32,623 nt of DNA from Candidatus Fermentibacterota bacterium. GTDB lineage: Bacteria; Fermentibacterota; Fermentibacteria; Fermentibacterales; JCC-6. The position numbers and the translations under genes are program-made. Positions 30,233 through 32,623 of the stretch are shown here, one piece after another. Where the stretch lies: assembly GCA_030592645.1 (NCBI GenBank), contig JAUVIR010000038.1, forward strand, positions 1-32,623. The letters run 5' to 3'. The first letter of the stretch is position 1. Each line of letters begins with the position of its first letter. The notes beneath the pieces are model-generated. The model was not told where the DNA came from, ran no database searches, and saw only the letters and a program-made list of their open reading frames with translations.

Positions 30233-30940
30233 TTGAAAACTAACGATTATCTCCTGCTCCTTGATGCGGATGATACTCTATGGGAGAGTGCTCTTTTCTT
30301 CGAAAGAACAGAACATGATTTCCTCAGCCTGATGAGCGCTCTTGGCCTGCCCGAGGATGAAGTACGTCGAACAGTCCACAGGAAAGATGTAGAAAGGCTG
30401 TCAATAACAGGTTATGGTGCAAAACCTTATATGGATACACTCCGCATAATCATGCTCGATCTTGTACCACAGGCACCATCGTGGGCACTGACAGCCATGG
30501 ATGACATTCATAAAAGTCTTCTTGGTCATCCTGTAATCCTTCTTCCTGGTGTTTTAAGCACTCTGAAAGAAATAAAAAAACTTCCGGTTACAACAATAGT
30601 GTATACTATGGGTGAGAAGGATCATCAGACGGATAAGTTCGAAAGGTCGGGATTGAAAAGCTATGTTGACGAACTTTGTATAGTACCTGTAAAGAATGTT
30701 AACGCGTTACACGATGTACTTGTGTACGCTGAAACTGAACCGGAAAATTGCATAGTTGTTGGCAACAGCCCCCGGTCTGACATCAATCCTGCTCTTTCTG
30801 CAGGCTCGATTGCAGTACATGTACTCAGAGATCGAACCTGGGCTGCCGAAAGAGAAGATTTCATTGATCCGCGCATGGTGGTTACAATCGAGGATTTAAG
30901 AAAGTTAACGCCTATCGTTAATGATTTGCTGAGTAATTAA
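30233..30940 (+). CDS. HAD-superfamily hydrolase
   Basis: 235 aa from the TTG at 30233, which has GAGGGAGG 8 nt upstream. The longer frame to 30119 contains no conserved sequence. HAD motif I is LLLLDADDTLW (D11, D13), motif II lies in TIVYTMGEKD, and motifs III/IV are in KNVNALHDVL and CIVVGNSPRSDINPALSAG. The family hydrolyses phosphate esters of small molecules in the cytoplasm; phosphoglycolate phosphatase-like and haloacid-type members look alike. The substrate cannot be told. A weak extended -10 (TGGTATATT, 30190-30198) lies upstream. It is followed 39 nt later by the EIIA-like gene. Confidence 0.88.
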   Translation: MKTNDYLLLLDADDTLWESALFFERTEHDFLSLMSALGLPEDEVRRTVHRKDVERLSITGYGAKPYMDTLRIIMLDLVPQAPSWALTAMDDIHKSLLGHPVILLPGVLSTLKEIKKLPVTTIVYTMGEKDHQTDKFERSGLKSYVDELCIVPVKNVNALHDVLVYAETEPENCIVVGNSPRSDINPALSAGSIAVHVLRDRTWAAEREDFIDPRMVVTIEDLRKLTPIVNDLLSN

Positions 30941-30979
30941 CGTGCAAATATCTTACAATTCAGAATTCAGGAGGTTATT

Positions 30980-31792
30980 ATGAAACTATCGGACTTGTTG
31001 AAATCTGATACCATCACACTGGATTGTACTCCCGAAACGGACGAACAGCTTCTCCGCTGCATAGCCAGGATCGCTTCAGAGGCAGATTCCATGGCAGGTA
31101 TCTCAGAGGAAACTATATTTGATGCGCTTTTCAACCGTGAACAGCTTTCTTCTACTGCGTGGGGTCATGGTGTCGCAATTCCTCATTGCCGAATGGCCCC
31201 TCTTTCGGACTTCACTGCCGGTCTTGTCGTTCTATCAGAAGGCATAGATTTTCATGCAGCAGACGGAGAGAAAGTCCGCCTATTCCCCTTTGTGATAGGA
31301 CCGGAGAATGAACCGCGAGCTCATCTCAAGTTACTATCCTCACTTGCTTTAGCATTCAGAGACAAGCATATACGCGAATCGCTCAAAGATGCTTCAACAC
31401 CAGAGAACGCGATGCACATCCTTCTTGAAAAAGTCTCGCCCGGACAACCTTCAGATCCTGGATCAGGTAAAAAACTCGTATACATTTTTGTTCAGGATGA
31501 AACTGTATTTGATGATATCCTGCAGGTATTCGCCTCAGATGATTCATCATCATCCATGGTTATGGATGTACATGAATCCACCGGATTCCTCATGAACAGC
31601 CCATTCTATGCCGGATTCTGGAATACCGACATACACCAGTTCAACAGGATCATAATCTCAGTGGTCAGGACTGAACTTGTGAATGCTGTTGTACGGAATA
31701 TCGAGTTCATCTGCGGCCCTCTTTCGGATTGTAACGATGTGATGATCACCGTATCCGATCTTATCTCAGTTTATGGGTCTCTGGGAAGCTGA
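30980..31792 (+). CDS. PTS EIIA (PtsN-like) domain protein with unassigned C-terminal domain
   Basis: 270 aa. Residues about 1-150 are a mannitol/fructose/nitrogen-type EIIA domain: LLRCIARIASEADSMAGISEETIFDALFNRE (start of the family), TAWGHGVAIPHCR with the phosphorylatable H69, VVLSEGIDFHAADGEKVRLFPFVIGP and HLKLLSSLALAFRD. The C-terminal 110 residues (KKLVYIFVQDETVFDDILQVF and beyond) form a second alpha/beta domain I cannot name. It starts with AGGAGG 6 nt before ATG and is followed within one base by a cation/proton antiporter gene. EIIA domains adjacent to such antiporters are seen in several phyla and are thought to regulate ion transport. No EIIB/EIIC or HPr is present here. Confidence 0.87.
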   Translation: MKLSDLLKSDTITLDCTPETDEQLLRCIARIASEADSMAGISEETIFDALFNREQLSSTAWGHGVAIPHCRMAPLSDFTAGLVVLSEGIDFHAADGEKVRLFPFVIGPENEPRAHLKLLSSLALAFRDKHIRESLKDASTPENAMHILLEKVSPGQPSDPGSGKKLVYIFVQDETVFDDILQVFASDDSSSSMVMDVHESTGFLMNSPFYAGFWNTDIHQFNRIIISVVRTELVNAVVRNIEFICGPLSDCNDVMITVSDLISVYGSLGS

Positions 31793-31793
31793 A

Positions 31794-32623
31794 ATGACAT
31801 TTTCTATAATCACATTAGTTGGATTTGCAATTGTAGGCGGTCTTTATTCGGGAAAACTGGCACGGAAAGCAGGCCTTCCCTCTCTTATAGGTTTCATGAT
31901 AGCTGGTGCGCTACTGGGTGTATCGGTCTTCAAGGTTTTTGATGAAAGCATACTCCGGGATCTCTCCTTCATTCCGGATATCGCTTTAGGTTTTGTTGCT
32001 TTCAGCATCGGCTCGGAACTGAATCTTAAGGTTCTTAAACGCCTTGGAAAGAGTATAACTGCGATCCTTCTCTGTGAAACGCTTCTGGCATTTGCTCTGG
32101 TGACCGCTGCCGTACTGCTGGTTACCGGGGGGGACTGGCCGTTCGCTCTGATCTTCGGTGCAATGGCTCCGGCAACAGCTCCCGCCGGAACTGTTGCAGT
32201 TATCCAGGAATACAAAGCGAAGGGTAATCTTACTCAGGCAATGTACGCTGTTGTAGGCTTCGATGATGGTATTGCCATACTGATATTCGGTTTCGCGTCA
32301 GCTGCAAGTAAAGCCCTCCTTGCGGCAGAAACTGGAGGATCCACCAATCTGATCGCAACCGCACTGGAACCTGCCCTCGAAGTAATCCTGAGTATCGCTG
32401 CAGGCCTTCTACTGGGATATATCTACTCAAAACTCGTATCGTTGATTCGTTCGCATAATAATATTCCAGCTCTGACCTTTGGATTCGTATGTTTGGCTGT
32501 AGGGTCAGCGATTACTTTCGGTTTCTCCCCCATTCTTACGCCCATGGTCATGGGTTTTGTCCTTTCCAACACTTCGAGAAGCATTACAAGCTCGGTTGCC
32601 ACAAGAATGCGCCCTCTGATGCC
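31794..32623 (+). CDS. CPA2-family monovalent cation/proton antiporter (partial, C-terminus outside window)
   Basis: 276 codons are visible; the frame is open to the right edge. It starts ATG one base after the EIIA stop, so translation is coupled. Successive hydrophobic helices are typical of KefB/NapA-like exchangers: TFSIITLVGFAIVGGLYSG, the GFMIAGALLG helix, IALGFVAFSIGSELN, MAPATAPAGTVAVIQEYKAKG, and AVVGFDDGIAILIFGF with the DD ion-binding pair, then VMGFVLSN. It would swap Na+ or K+ for protons at the inner membrane. The neighbouring EIIA-like protein is the likely regulator. Confidence 0.9.
   Translation, partial: MTFSIITLVGFAIVGGLYSGKLARKAGLPSLIGFMIAGALLGVSVFKVFDESILRDLSFIPDIALGFVAFSIGSELNLKVLKRLGKSITAILLCETLLAFALVTAAVLLVTGGDWPFALIFGAMAPATAPAGTVAVIQEYKAKGNLTQAMYAVVGFDDGIAILIFGFASAASKALLAAETGGSTNLIATALEPALEVILSIAAGLLLGYIYSKLVSLIRSHNNIPALTFGFVCLAVGSAITFGFSPILTPMVMGFVLSNTSRSITSSVATRMRPLM

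Noticed and set aside
1..32623. CRISPR arrays, tRNA/rRNA genes, IS elements, prophage or classic riboswitches
   Set aside because: No spaced direct-repeat series, no tRNA cloverleaf-like arms with CCA or TpsiC signatures, and no transposase, integrase or phage structural motifs were seen on either strand.

Overview
The window reads as a chromosome segment of an uncultured anaerobic Gram-negative bacterium. I infer a lineage around the FCB superphylum (Fermentibacteria/Aegiribacteria, WOR-3 or similar). The basis is a set of type-IX-secretion-like C-terminal sorting domains on secreted beta-propeller/FG-GAP proteins, a TonB-type protein, a complete Mla (MCE) lipid-transport operon, several lipoproteins, and a large heterodisulfide-reductase-like (Hdr) flavin/iron-sulfur operon. 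The phylum is inference; no rRNA or marker gene beyond htpG is present.

Region 1 (1-10,847, all minus strand) is one tight operon of nine Hdr-type redox genes, most overlapping by 1-8 nt. In transcription order they are: mvhD-like 1, HdrA N-half, HdrA C-half, FrhB/FdhB-like 1, FrhB/FdhB-like 2, mvhD-like 2, a fused full-length HdrA, mvhD-like 3, and FrhB/FdhB-like 3 (cut by the window edge). The same three building blocks recur, with HdrA once as two genes (434 + 572 aa) and once as a single 1022-aa chain. No HdrB, HdrC or hydrogenase gene lies inside the window. An ArsR-family repressor gene sits directly upstream, and a 14-bp palindrome lies exactly between the -35 and -10 boxes of the operon promoter.

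Region 2 (10,975-13,813, minus) holds three secreted proteins: a lipoprotein beta-propeller, a second propeller with a sorting domain interrupted by one in-frame UGA that is followed by a bacterial-SECIS-like hairpin, and an FG-GAP protein whose sorting tail is out of frame. Region 3 (13,922-20,226, minus) carries a lipid-anchored YyaL/DUF255 thioredoxin-fold protein, a small membrane zinc-ribbon protein, an ABC-F ATPase with an attenuator-like leader, and the chaperone HtpG. A perfect 27-bp inverted repeat separates htpG from the ABC-F gene.

Region 4 (20,261-24,613, minus) is an mlaE-mlaF-mlaD-auxiliary-lipoprotein operon ending in an alkaline-phosphatase-superfamily (sulfatase-like) gene. 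Region 5 (24,742-26,877, plus) has a 45-codon membrane mini-gene, an unrecognised secreted protein and a TonB C-terminal-domain protein. Region 6 (26,885-29,680, minus) is an SsuABC/TauABC-like ABC importer whose permease lacks a canonical start codon. Region 7 (30,233-32,623, plus) has a HAD hydrolase and a PTS-EIIA-like protein coupled to a CPA2-type cation/proton antiporter that runs off the window. A 550-nt AT-rich divergent region before it contains repeated TGCGTTAAC-type motifs.
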